Assembly (NCBI RefSeq): GCF_029227915.1
Contig: NC_079876.1
Coordinates: forward strand, 5,644,001 to 5,704,000
Reading direction: 5' to 3'
DNA length: 60,000 bases
DNA from: Hydractinia symbiolongicarpus
Taxonomy: Eukaryota > Cnidaria > Hydrozoa > Anthoathecata > Hydractiniidae
A program made the translations under genes and the position numbers. The notes beneath the pieces are model-generated. The model saw only the letters and a program-made list of their open reading frames with translations. It searched no databases and had not been told where the DNA came from. This document shows, piece after piece, positions 44,001-55,380 of this stretch; the stretch's first letter is position 1, and the number at the start of each line of letters is the position of its first letter.

Positions 44001-45250
44001 AAGTCGATGAGGAATTGAAGGGTAAGCACTTGCTATATCTAGCCAGATGGTAGCTAGATCCGACTTAGAAGAGCGGGCATCTTTAAGTGCTGACCAAACC
44101 ATCGACATGTGTTCCCAGCAGCCTGGAACCTTTTCTATACATCCCTTCTGAACGGATGTATTGATAAATTTGTTATTTGTTATCATATGAGTTTCTAAAC
44201 GCCTTGATACAAGGCTGAAAAGAAGCTTACCTTCGACAATTAGAAGTGCAATTGGTCAAAAGTCTTTTATGTTTGACTCCATAGGAGTTTTGGTTTTTGG
44301 AATATAAATTTCACGAGCATTACGCCATTGAAAAGGGACGACACAATTTTTTATACACGATTTAAAAACATTGAACAAGAGGGTATTTATTTTGGGACAC
44401 TTTTTATAAACTTTATAGGGAATAGCGTTTAAACCAGGAGATGACGCATTCCTTCTGGTTGCTAAAAGAGTTAAAAAGTCTTTGTATTTAAGAGAATGTG
44501 AGGGAAAAATTTTCGTAATAGAAGGGGCAGCAGGAAGACCTTCTAGATTACACAAGGGAACGTCATACAATTCATCCTTGACAACCAAAGATTTATAATT
44601 GTCTAATGTCTGTTGATCGACACGCAGTGTGGCTGCACACTTGGGGTCAAGCAAGGCTTTACCAGCTGCAAACGGGTTTGTCCTGAAAGCAGACTGTGTC
44701 TTCTTGAACCTAACCTTCTTCCTTAGACGTCTCTCTGCCCGACGTATTACCTTGATTTTTTCCCTTGTTTCGGCAAGCAGCTGCTGCAAAGCTAACTTTT
44801 GAGCAACCTCTACAGCAAATAAAACTTGAGTTTTTTCTTGTCTTCGTGTCTTCGTGTCTTCCATCAGTTTGACTTTAGTTGAAAGAGAGTCACATAGACT
44901 TAGACTGTTGGATAACTTGGTAGCAACAGCCCTGTCCAGGGTCGACCAAAGAGGATCGTTCATCTTGCCCCATTCTATTGGTGTCTAAATATGCAGGTCT
45001 TTCAGATATTTCCCATCAATGTGACAGGAGTAATTCGTGTGGTTCTTGTCCAGAAATACACTTGCTGTCTGAAACTTTTCAGCACCACGTTCAGAGAAAA
45101 TATCATTGAGAACGACACTGCACTTTTTTAGGGGAGGAAAATGATCTGAGTGACAAGGATAAGCTGTCTCGCTTACCTCAAAATCAACATCTTTGTCACT
45201 GTAGTAGTTTTGAGGGTTTGGGTTATTGGAATTCAGTACTACAGTGAATT
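41012..45250 (-). pseudogene. LINE polyprotein: RT, CCHC finger, restriction-like endonuclease, USP deubiquitinase
   Basis: One frame runs from about 45250 to 42420 with stops at 44985 (TAG), 44256 (TGA, inside IKDF-PIALLIVEGK) and 43170 (TAG). A frameshift near 42430 leads into the frame ending at 41012. RT: WLDIASAYPSIPHRLIFFAL, AFMDDINL and VRFLGRIMGG. Finger: CFLCGKQVCTTAHILGAC (C-x2-C-x8-H-x4-C). Endonuclease: LRPDLVLYSNN...VILIELTCPCEAN, then VEVGARGY. After a Gln/Pro-rich linker comes a complete USP domain. Its Cys box is GLINKGNTCYANSILQAL (Cys154 counting from Met at 42304), its QQD box is TQQDVPEILPHVLNEL, two CxxC zinc pairs follow (SCNSC, MCPQC), and its His box is GHYWAFIRD (His392) with KCDD (Asp409/410). 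NeSL and Utopia elements are known with ULP1/OTU-like proteases; a USP here is unexpected. No N-terminal DNA-binding fingers are seen. Confidence 0.8.
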
Positions 45251-45573
45251 AATATGCACAGGACAAAAGACCACCCTGCGTTGCCTGGCGCACAGGGCAA
45301 GGCTATAATTTTCACAGCTTCGCCACGACAGTGAGGATTCGCTAGTGACTAATTAACCCATTAGCCATTTATCTATTGACACCTACCGTAGATTAGGGTC
45401 CGGAGTAGTAAAAATCGTATTCATAAAGAGTTGTCAAAAACGGTCAGGGTAGATACCAAGTCGTACAGAACTAGTCTTTCCCAGTGTCACAAGTCTTTCC
45501 CAGTGTCACTAGTCTTTCCTAGAGTCAACTAGTCTTTCCTAGCAGTCATGAAACCGTTACAGTGAACAGGTTA

Positions 45574-46132
45574 TGATTTTGAGATAACAAGACAGCAAGC
45601 TGTGATGATGGAACTGGTCTAACGACCTTTGAAGTTAAAATTGTAGAGGTTACACCCTCTAAAGATCAAAACGCAATGCAAGATCTCCCTTTTTGCAAGG
45701 ATAATCTGTAGATTCAAGGTAATTGAACCAAACAACCCTCTCTACACAATACAATACGTACAACTAACGGTCGGTACACAAAAACTGACAACATGAAAAC
45801 AGAAGACAGACATAACGACAACAATACAACAAAGAATTTACTATAAAAATAAATAAATAAATATAAATATGAGTAGACAACCACCCGAGCGCTAGGACTT
45901 GTGAACCTGGCAGTAGCTTTCCACATGTGTTACGGGATTCCAACACTCAGCCTTACACGGGTAGTCGTCGCTTTGGACCGGCCATTTGCTTCGGACCAGC
46001 CGTAAGTCAGGACCAGCCTGAAGACAGTGGAGTAATGAACGTGGATGTAAAGTCACGGAAACAAGAAAGATAGAAATGAAAACCCCTTATATAGCTTCTT
46101 CGTAACATCAGGTATAGCAGGATCGTTAACCC
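45574..46132 (-). repeat. 560-bp direct repeat, right copy (LINE 5' side)
   Basis: Near-identical to 40192-40751, same orientation, including modules C and A. It ends exactly at CGTTAACCC, where Gypsy env-side sequence (GAACATGCTTAAC) begins. It may be the 3' end of a second, tandem copy of the LINE truncated by the Gypsy junction, or an LTR-like repeat of this element. Confidence 0.85.
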
Positions 46133-47221
46133 GAACATGCTTAACTACAACCCCTGATTCTTGATGAACCCATCGAGCTCCCGTAGATGGGAAGTTTGAT
46201 AACATCCACCGTTGTATTTGGGTGATTTCCCGTTGCGTAAAGCACAAGCGTTCCCATTCGCGCGCCATTGTGTTTTTCTGGATCATTATAGCTTTTGCAA
46301 TGTGGGCTTCCAGCATTGGAGCCACAACGTCATCGGCCACCTTTTTCGCGTACGTTTGGACCACTTGTCTTAAGTTGTCGTAAAAATGTGTCTTAACCCG
46401 CGTGTCACGTAAAACCAGGCCATTGTCTAATTGTATAGTGCCTTGCTGTTTAAATTCTTGTTGAACCGCGCCACCAGCATGGAGTGAGGGAATTAAAAGG
46501 AATTCTCCCTGTCGTTTAACCTCGTGGATTCAGAGAGAGCGCATTTCCGTGGTGTCATGATAAGGGTTGGGCCACACTATAACCTGTTTTGGCTGAGACG
46601 CTGGGATACATACGCCGATGTCTAATTCAGGGTCGATTTCCGAGGAACATTTTGTGGTAGTGAGATGCTGCTCAATATACTTTGCACGTCCTATAATTTG
46701 CGCGAGATAACGTCGTACTTCTATAGCGGTATAGGTAACTGTAGTCCGGTCACCGAAATTACAACGAAACGAAGAAGCATTTGTTTTCCAATAACCTTAC
46801 TGAGGTTCTTCGAGTCATCCGTTTTGGTTCCATTAATCACGAAAGAAATACACTTCTTCGGGCTAACCACATCTTTTCGTACGGATCGACTCTTCTTTGG
46901 AGAAGACAGGAAATTGTTATAGTTACAATCTAGTGTAACTGTTTCCTTAGAGCAATGATATATAAAGAAGGACGTTACGTTAGGCGCGTATCTGAAAACC
47001 TTCGCGGAGTACGTGGTGACGGGATCCGCGATTTTGTGCATATTGTGTCCGCAATCCTTAAGTGGTGGAAATTGGAAAATTCCTAGCGGCGTAGTTTTGG
47101 CACAGTCATATAAGGTTCCTAAATCCGGTCCTATTTGATTACTTACGACCTGGCTAATGCCTACAAGTAGCATTACCAGTAACCACATTAGAAAAGACGG
47201 CATTTGGAAGACCGACCACAT
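46133..47221 (-). pseudogene. env-like ORF of the Gypsy element, broken
   Basis: ATG 47221 abuts the pol stop at 47222. The first residues (MWSVFQMPSFLMWLLVMLLV) form a signal-peptide-like hydrophobic helix. A Cys-containing ectodomain-type region with possible N-glycosylation sites (NVTS, NGTK) follows to a stop at 46721. Further coding traces in other frames continue to 46133 (helical segment with KKVADDVVAPMLEAHIAKAI). The position after integrase fits an envelope-type gene of an endogenous retrovirus-like element. Several frame changes and truncation at the LINE junction mean it encodes no complete protein. Class I or phlebovirus-like type cannot be decided. Confidence 0.45.
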
Positions 47222-49376
47222 CTACAGAGGTGCTTTAACATTGGCACGGGAGACAGAGTTGGTAGAGATTCCTTGGGCAAGAAAATGTTCCATCAGTAGG
47301 GGGTCTACGTTCCTTTCCGGCTCCCACGTGTTCTCGTCTTCGTCGAAATCCTTCCATTTGATCAAAAAGAACCGTTTCTTGTACTTGGTTTTCATCTGTC
47401 GTATGCACTCCACTAGATACATATCTGGCCCTAATCCTCCTTCAGTCTCGAGGGTAGTGTTGTTGGTTGCGGCGTTGTCATCCAACTCACTGTTCTTTCG
47501 AATTTCGCCGTTATCCAGCATAATATCTGGGTCCCTTGCAGGAACGTCAGTTTGGTCGGCTGGCATCACATCCTGGTCCACCAATTCACGCAGTTCTACT
47601 TCGGCATTAGCCTCATCCTCACTATCCGGTAAGAACTGTTCTTCCGTGGCTTCCTCAGTTTCCAGGGGTACTTCCGTAGTGTCCATCGGATCAATCTCAA
47701 AGTCAAGGGTTGCAGTGGGTCGCATGTCAGGAGTATAGTACTTCTTCATGCGAGAGACATGGACTGTCCCTTTTAACGTTTTCCCAACTGCGTTGGTGAC
47801 TCGGAAAGAAACTGGGGTTACACGTTCTATAAGTCGAAACGGACCGTGCCATAAACAAATAAGCTTCTTCACCAAACCCGTTTTTACAGCAGGGTTATAG
47901 ATCCAAACCTTTTGTCCCACCATAAAAGAATGATCATTAGCTGTTGTGTCATACTTTAATTTCATTTTTACCTGTGCTCGTTGTATATGTTGTTTCGCTA
48001 AATCGCGAGCCGTGCGGAGTAGCGAAATAAACCTCTGGCGATGAACATCAACCGAAATTGACAAATCTTTCTGCGGCAATAATGCCACGTTTGGAATTAA
48101 TTGTGGCTCACGACCATATGTGAGAAAAAAGGGGCTTTCACCAGTCGTTTCGGACACGCTGCTATTATAAGCATAAATAGCCGCAGGGAGGTGTACATCC
48201 CAATCTTTTTGCATTGAGCTAACATACATAGACAATGTTTGGCTAATGATGCCGTTCACGCGCTCGACAAACCCATTACATTGAGGATGATAGCTCGATG
48301 TGCAGACCTTCGTTACATTAATGAGTCGGCAGACTTCCTGCATCAGTTTGGATGTAAAATTTGTGCCTCGATCAGACAAGAATCTTCGCGGGGGTCCGTG
48401 CCTGAAAATCACGTTATCGATAAACACTTGCGCTGTAACTGCCGTATCGATCGTTGCTACTGCTACAGCCTCAACATATTTTGTGAACAAATCACCCATC
48501 AGGATAATGTACCTATTTCCAAGAAGAGAAGGTGGGAAAGGTCCTAGGCAATCCGCTGCCACAACTTCCCACGGTCCAGAAACTGGTATAGGTAAAAGCG
48601 GTGCGTGAGTGGGATGAGTAGGATTCTTTCGTTGCGCACAAGCTACGCAAGACTTGACCCATCGCTCAGTGTCCGCGAACATACCACGCCAGAAGTAGAA
48701 ACCACGTAACCGTTCATACGTTTTCTGTGTGCCCAAATGACCCGAACTTGGATGATCGTGACACCATGCAAGCAAGTCATGACGAAATGAAGTAGGCACT
48801 ACGAGCTGGCCAACCTCTTCACCTCGACGTAAACCAATATGATATAAAATGCCTTCTGAATCCAGATAATATTGGGATTCTTTCTTACACCACTCGCATT
48901 CTGCATCAGCCGGTAGTTCTCCTGTGTCCAGATAGGTAGTGAGATCAATTAAGTCCGTTTCTTTTTTCTGTGCTTCCTTGACGTTCGGTAAAGAAAGTGC
49001 GGGTTTTACTGCGGCCACTGTGCCATAGACCCTGCGGGACAGTGCATCTGCATTACCATGATTCTTACCCGGTCTATAGTCAATGGAAAAGTCGTACGAC
49101 TGCAAAAGCAATGCCCATCGTGCTAGCCTGCCTGTAGGCTCCTTAATTTCCATCAGCCATCGCAAGGATTGGTGATCCGTCACAATTTGGAATTTTGTTC
49201 CCAAAAGGTATGGTCGGCACTTAGTAATTGCTACCACGACTGCTAATGCTTCCCTTTCGGTGGTGCTATACCTACGTTCGGTGTCTGAAAAATCCCGTCC
49301 ACCATATAGGATGACGCGTTCCGACCCTTCTTGTTCTTGTGACAACGTGAAACTGCATCCTTCGTTACTGGCATCA
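47222..49376 (-). CDS. Ty3/Gypsy pol, distal half: RNase H, integrase, chromodomain
   Basis: The frame is open from 49468, but codons above 49376 belong to the inserted transposon. RNase H starts at the catalytic Asp of SDASNEG and continues with STTEREALAVVVAITK, VTDHQSLRWLM and GNADALSRR. Integrase has the HHCC finger (HPSSGHLGTQKTYERLRGFY...SCVACAQRK) and the D,D-35-E core (VAADCLGPF, FLSDRGTNF, CNGFVERVNGI). A GPY/F-type module (WHGPFRLIERVTPVSFRV) and an acidic linker follow. A C-terminal chromodomain (YLVECIRQ...FLIKWKDFDEDENTWEPE) marks a chromovirus-like element that can target methylated histone. No stop interrupts this half. Confidence 0.85.
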
Positions 49377-49392
49377 CTCGGCGATGTTAAGG
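49377..49392 (+). repeat. left terminal inverted repeat of the 8.5-kb transposon
   Basis: CTCGGCGATGTTAAGG; 15 of 16 match the right end. The first bases also serve as codons for the N-terminal read-through of the pol ORF on minus. Confidence 0.8.
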
Positions 49393-49926
49393 CGGGGTCT
49401 GCAAAATACACACTTTTTTTAAATTGATTTTTTGCTGACTTTGAAGCTTTGTTGTGTTGTTTCAACAAACCGCTGTACCCAACTCGAATTATATTTGGTC
49501 AGTAGAACTCTTCGATCTTCAAAAAATGTAGGTACATGAGAGTAATGTGGGATTCCTTTTGTGAAATACGAGAAAGTTTAAAGGGTACAAAATGAGGTAT
49601 ATTTTTGCTTGGGGCTGGCTGAATTTTTATGGACAGACAATGAAAATATGTTTTTGTATTGCCTATGGATATGTATTTACAACTTCTTTCGTGAGATATG
49701 TCCAGCATATAGAAGAAATTCCTAAATTTTAAAGTTTTTTCTTTCAAAATTTGGTTATTTTTAATGTTGTGACTGCTTTCGTGCTGATAAACGGTATATT
49801 ATTTACTATTTTAGTTGCGACATATGTCATGTAAGAAATGTTAAAAGTAATGTTTTTGCTAAGTATTTCAACAACATACAGGGTGAGCAGTATATAGATT
49901 TTTTCCTTTAAGAAAATGTTTTGTAA

Positions 49927-50421
49927 AGCTCGGTTCCCACTGTGGTTTAAGTGTGTTTTAAGTATGTTTAAAATAAGATTTTTAAGTTAAAGCATAATGT
50001 GAACGTGTTCGTGTTTTAAAATTTTCGGCATAAAACCTGTTTAAACCACAGATAAAATAAAACCTTAGATCAAAAAATTTTGATATTGTGGTTTAAAGTT
50101 CAAAGGCGCCGACAAATGCCGAAGGAGTTTTCAACGATTTTAGGGCACATTTTGCGCATTTTCACGTTAAAGACAGAAAAGAGAATAAAAAATGGCAGAA
50201 AAAAAACTAAGTTTAGTACAGGAAGAGAATCTTAGCGAACTTATTCGCAAATATCCAGTGATTTTTTGATAAATCACAAAGGCTACAAAGAGAGAAATGC
50301 TACATGTTTTTGATTTTAAAACAGTGGGAATGCTCAGGTTTTATTTTAATTTTTAAAGCACACTTAAAACCTTTTAGGTTTTATATTTAAACCCAAGTTA
50401 AACCACAGTGGGAACCAAGCT
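49927..50421 (+). mobile_element. PIF/Harbinger-type MITE (495 bp)
   Basis: Inverted ends of about 24 bases (left AGCTCGGTTCCCACTGTGG, right-end complement AGCTTGGTTCCCACTGTGG) are flanked by TAA at 49924-49926 and 50422-50424, the 3-bp TWA duplication of PIF/Harbinger. A short coding relic inside supports the family. It is nested in the 8.5-kb transposon. Confidence 0.8.
50192..50320 (+). pseudogene. MADF/Myb-like fragment inside the MITE
   Basis: From ATG 50192: MAEKKLSLVQEENLSELIRK then YPVIF, a stop, and after one frame change DKS and KGYKERNAT. This resembles the start of the MADF/Myb-like DNA-binding protein of Harbinger elements. The remainder is deleted, so the MITE is an internal-deletion derivative of a two-gene parent. 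Confidence 0.55.
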
Positions 50422-50571
50422 TAAATGTGTTCCGCTCATTTTAGTGCGAAAATTTGTTATTTTTTTACAGTATGCTGCAGATATTTTATATCAAAGTACA
50501 ATTCTTGTAGAACTGCAACAATTACCTTTCTGAAAATTTCTGCTTTTTAAAGGATGTATTTTTAACATGCT

Positions 50572-50745
50572 TGATGCTGGTTCAAATCCAGTTCCTTTAC
50601 ATAAAAGGATAGCTCAATGGTAGAGCAAAGCATTATTAATTATTATTTTTACTGTTATTTTATTATTAATAACAATTATTTATGCTTGGCGCAGGTTTAA
50701 ATCCAGTTAGCTAATCTGTACGAAATAAAAGTAGCCTAATGATAA
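50572..50745 (+). repeat. permuted tandem tRNA-like dimer
   Basis: A T-arm-like GCTGGTTCAAATCCAGTTCC (50574-50592) precedes a 5'-half-like AAAGGATAGCTCAATGGTAG (from about 50608) with a box A match. The order then repeats about 124 bases later as GCAGGTTTAAATCCAGTTAG (about 50691) and AGTAGCCTAATGATAAGTGC (about 50729). AAGCAT...ATGCTT brackets an AT-rich insert between the first box A and second box B. 3'-half-before-5'-half units repeated in tandem are consistent with a tRNA-derived repeat, not a normal tRNA. Confidence 0.4.
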
Positions 50746-51316
50746 GTGCAATGCATGGTGTGCTTCTAAATTTTACTTTATAGTTAGTATATGAAAGAAT
50801 TATGAAAGAATTTAGCACATTTTTTTACGGTGTAAGGATGAAGACCTATCAGGACAAAGCGCTTTTTTGATGTAAATTGCTAAATGTTTAGGCAACTTAT
50901 TTTCAAGTTTTAGTTAATTTTTTTTTACCTAATGATCTCCTAGCTTTATTTTTAGGCTATTAGGCTAATCACGTTTTTATTAAATAAATAAATAAATTAT
51001 TTGTTAACTTAAAGTTGTACTGCACTTTTAATTTTCTTATGTTGTTTTATTACCAAGATTTGAATTGTTTTTAGCAGCCATTTTCAAAGGTTGCACAGGG
51101 ACGAAGTAGCTTTAATGTAGCCAATGCACATTTTGATTGAATGTATGTTGCGAAAAAATAAACGCAGACATAAAATCGCCGGACAACGAATAAGAATCGG
51201 CTATTCCACCCAATAAGGTTTCAGTAATATCAGGGGCAGCAAAAAATAAATAATTTGGTAAAGGCGGGAAAATAAACACGGCGGTGCACAAGCGTTTTGG
51301 TGGCGTTCACTATAAA

Positions 51317-54300
51317 ATGTCTGTCGTTGATCCGCTCTGCTGTGGCTTTGTTAAAATAGGAGCGTATGTTATTTTGACAAAAGACACAAAAAAGGTATAT
51401 AACGGACGTGTATTCAAACACAAGTTCAACGAACTAAAAGAAAAATATAGTGAATTGGTGAGCGGAGTGGACTACAACACATTTACACGCAACTTCCCTA
51501 AAATCGTTGAAAATGTACGAGGGTTAGTGAAACGTCATACTGCTTTAAGAGATAAGTTGCTAGAATGCTTCTCGCTTAAAGCTTGGCTGAATTTATCAGT
51601 GGAGAAGAGAAAGACACACAGCCTTCAGAACTGTCTTGGTTGTCAAGAAAGTATTAAACAGTTTTTGGCGTTATTTCCCGCGAAAAAAAACTCGTTTAAA
51701 ATAAAAGCAGACAGGAGCGGCTTATTCAGGGAAAAGGAAATGAAGGTTTGGCTGTTATATTTTATTTTTTAAGTAGACGTTTCGTATATATAATCTATAC
51801 AAATTTACAAAGTATTTAAATAAATATATGTGAATTATTTGCTTTACGCGTAGAATCGAATGACAGAAGCTGTAAACGGACTTAATGACGAATTTGCATC
51901 AAGATTCGAGAGTTCGTTTACATCCCAGTTTGAAACAATGTTGCTGGAGAAAAAGGAGAGCGATAAACGATGTCTTTTGCGCACAGCGAAAAAAGATATT
52001 GAGCATCAGTGGGCGGAAACATCTGTTGAACGGTATGAAGTTTGTTGTTAATTTAGACCAAAATCAATAAGTACATAACAGTCGGCATACTTAATCTAAA
52101 ATATAAATTAAGCAACATTAAAAAGTTTGTTTTTTGCTTGTTCTTTAGTGCTTATGGAGTACCTATCTCGTTACGAAACAGAGATAAACTGCGGTTGCAT
52201 TTAAGCTTTGAAAGCAAAATCGATGCTGTAAAACGGACAAATGACAATGTCGCAAAAATTACACAGGTAAAGAATGCTGTTTCAATTGTCGGAATGATAT
52301 TGTTCAGGTAATGATAATACCAATATCAATAAATTTATTTAATTTTCAAGGGCCTGAAAAGACCTCATAGCCACACCGGACAGCTGGAAAACTTCGAGTG
52401 GAGCAAAAGCGAATGTTTGGAAGAAATCAACAATTATCCAGAAGGACATCAGATTAATTTTAGCGATTTAGCAAGACGACATAAATTAGTTAATAGTAAT
52501 GGTCAGTCTCCCTTCGATTTTTTATTATTTTATAAAACTTGAGGTGGTCTTCCATGTTCTTATACAAAAACGTGGTTATCTATTTCCTTTTCAATAAATT
52601 GGTCTTGATAGCAGACATGAAAATTTGTGGTTTGTAACTCCACGTTTTTGAACGTCATGCTTGTAAGATCTTTTTATCAATTTAGTATCTATATTCAGGT
52701 ATTCAACCACAAAACTGTGGGCAAGTTTTAAAAGAACTGCTAATTAACAATGGATGCAATTTGACCAGGTTTCGAAACTGTGTAACAGCAAACCAACTTA
52801 GCACTGAATTTACTAAAGTGAGAAGAAAAAAACGGAAGTTAGTATTATTATACATCGGAATCACACATTTTTAGAAACTGCTAAAATCAATAATTCTAGT
52901 TCTTGTGTAGTCTTTTTTTTAATCTAGCAGGTTTGCACAGCAACAATTTATTTAAAAGTGACACAATTTTTTTAGACTGGACATCCCTAACTTTAAGAAC
53001 ATGTCCTTTCCCGTGGAAACAACAAACAAAGAAGTTAATGAAAAACTAAAACATAAAAAAACCACAGGGGAATACTCACTTGGAGATCTGATTGTGCCAC
53101 AGTCATTCACCAAAGCAATTTTAAAAGAAGACAAGATAATACATGAAACTGTTGAGGTCAGCGGACGGAAAATGCCTTTAACAGAAATAAGAAAGGACAT
53201 GTTGGAAAAGCATTTGCCATTTATGCGACTAAGATCTGATAAGGATTATAAAAACATGACACAAGAAGAATTGATTCTTAACTTAAAAAGAATTAACGAG
53301 TTCAGTGAACAAATGCCTTCAGAAGAGTATGTACATACCTACCTTGAAGTGTCTTGAAAGGAGGCGTCATTTGATGTTTTGGCATGATGGGTCATCTATA
53401 GCTAGCCACAGCCATGTCCTCATGCTTGTTGCATGTATGTACGACCCTGCTTTATTTCTCACAGATGACGAGTATATGGAAAATACTAAAACAAAAATAA
53501 ATGTGCAAGCTGTGATTGAAAAGCCGGAGTTTTACATTTTGGCCAGATGTCCTGCAACTGACCAGCAGCTTTTATATTCAAATGAACGCTGCAAAGATAT
53601 CATAGAAATGAGGAAAAGTGTTGGACATGGTATAACTGATGTAATGAGATTTTTCAAGGGTGACAGTCCCGCAGCGGCATTTGAAGCTGGGCAGCAAAAA
53701 GGTGGCAATTTTTTTTGCCATTCATGCTCTGTACACGCTGATTGTGTTAGCAGTCTTGTACATACTTTTAAACAACAACATCTGTCCTTGCAAGATCGGG
53801 TCGGTCATGCTTTATCTTCTGTCGAATCATGTAATAAACTAAAAGTGGAGCAGTAAAGTTACACAATGGATTGAAGAAGCATGAGCTGATAAATGAACTT
53901 CATCAACGAAAAATAAAGTTCTCCTGTGATCTCCCTACAAAGGGGTTAAACAACTTGCTTCAAGAGGAAATGCATGGAATTCAAAGGTTGCCAGCCCTCA
54001 TGTTTGGGAAGTCCCATAGATCTTTGAGTGAGCTCAACCTTGAGGGATACGAGATATTAAATAATGAACCTTTGCATGATGTGTCAAACTACATTAAAAA
54101 TATCTACTGTGAGCTTCCACATCATGTAGGTGCAAAGAAGAAGACTTTATTAGAAATAATTGAGGCTTCGTTTAATAACAAGAAATCAAAAAATGCCTCT
54201 GATTACAGAAGAAGCCTGCTGATCGTAACAAATTGAGCATTAAAAAATTTAGAAGGTAAATATTTACTATATTTCTAAATTAGGGCTACAGTATTATTAT

Positions 54301-55380
54301 CTGAAGATTTAGTTGCACCTGAATATGGGACCAAAATAAACATAACAAATATAACTTACACCAATGTATAAACTAGTCTTTTCTTGTTATTAGGCCACTT
54401 TGCATTGAAACTGCTGATCTCACTTTCAAAGATCCAGGAAATATTGTACTTGCCAGCAAATAGAAGAAGTATGCCAAGTATTCTGCATTTGATAATTGCA
54501 ACACACCACCACGCCATGTTGATAAAACTCCATATCCGTGGTAAATTAACATCACTGACACAGAGGAAATTTTTTGGTGTGTATTACTATTCAATTATCA
54601 GACATTCTGGCACACAGCTACGTCTTGTTTCTGGTCTTACAGCCAACACTGAAAAAGAAGAGGCTAGTTTTAATCCCATCAAGACCGTAACTAAACTTAC
54701 ATCAAATAACCATCCAGAAAACATCATATGTAATGCCCTGATCAGAATGCAAGCCGCAATAAAATTAGGTGCAGGCCAAAATGCAGTGAGCAAAGATAAA
54801 TCATTTGAGGAACTTTCCCAAAGAATACAGAGACATTCAACAGGTAGGTTCTATATTTTACCCAATGTGCTATCGATATTTTGCGTTTTGACTTTATACT
54901 TTGTTTTTTGATTTGATATATAAAAAAGATTATGTTATTTGTGCTCTGGTTACATAGAACAGAACGTCCTTTCAATCAACTAATCAACTGCCATGAAATG
55001 ATGGTGAAATTAAAATTGACGTCGCCCTAATTTTTAGATTGCTATGGCTGAAGTATTTACATTAATGAAGAAAACAGCAATAGTTCTATCATTTAAAAAA
55101 AATATAAAATGCGTTTCTTTGCTTAATATTATTGTGTAGTATTTTTATAACAGGGACCGTGATACCATTCTTTTGGATAGAGAAATATCCAAATGATCAT
55201 GAATGCTTTTTAAAAAGAATAGCTGACTTTCTATTGGATTCACATAAATGGTGGGAAGAAACCAGTGATGGAATTATATTTAAAAGTGTTGATTCTCTAC
55301 CTGGTGACAGTTCCTTGATTCTTCATCATTATCAATCGTCAACACTAAAAGAGGAAGAACAATACCTTCAACGGTATTGA
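51317..55380 (+). pseudogene. multi-exon transposase-type gene of the 8.5-kb transposon
   Basis: Exons with GT-AG borders and matching phases: 51317-51745, 51854-52032, 52149-52266, 52351-52501, 52699-52837, 52976-54255, 54394-54843 and 55154-55380 (TGA). The start is ATG 51317 (MSVVDPLCCGFVKIGAYVIL); the open frame extends upstream only to a GTG. The main exon has FWHDGSSIASHSHVLMLVAC, VMRFFKGDSPAAAFEAGQQK followed by FCHSCSVHADC, and RLPALMFGKSHRSLSELNLE. The next exon has FFGVYYYSIIRHSGTQLRLV and ASFNPIKTVTKLTSNNHPEN. This protein type is repetitive in cnidarians. The Asp in HDG, the GDSPA Asp and the Cys pair recall DDE transposases of CACTA or KDZ type, but this is inference. Frame changes near 53340 and 53855 and a TGA at about 54235 break it. 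Confidence 0.65.

Larger units (their letters stand above)
40192..46132 (-). mobile_element. R2-group-like LINE with restriction-like endonuclease and a C-terminal USP protease
   Basis: The minus-strand coding region (about 45250 to 41012) holds an RT domain, a CCHC finger, a PD-(D/E)XK-type endonuclease and then a USP-type deubiquitinase. The 560-base segment at 40192-40751 is repeated almost perfectly at 45574-46132 in the same orientation on the two sides. The 3' region contains the structured modules A, B and C. The right copy is cut by Gypsy sequence at 46132. Point stops and one frameshift make this copy inactive. Confidence 0.75.
46133..49376 (-). mobile_element. Ty3/Gypsy retrotransposon, 3' half (RNase H to env)
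   Basis: Minus-strand continuation of the element at 57911-59700. Joining 57911 to 49376 restores the reading frame through the RNase H start with only CA duplicated, which shows both halves were one insertion. The 3' LTR is absent because the element ends at the LINE junction (46132/46133). Confidence 0.85.

Noticed and set aside
49377-49468. First 30 codons of the Gypsy pol ORF as a native N-terminus
   Set aside because: They are read-through of the inserted transposon's end; native Gypsy sequence starts at the Asp codon next to 49376.
53325-53361. A 36-base micro-intron joining the two frames of the main exon
   Set aside because: GTATGT and TTGAAAG would serve as borders, but the length is below usual animal introns; a frameshift is simpler.
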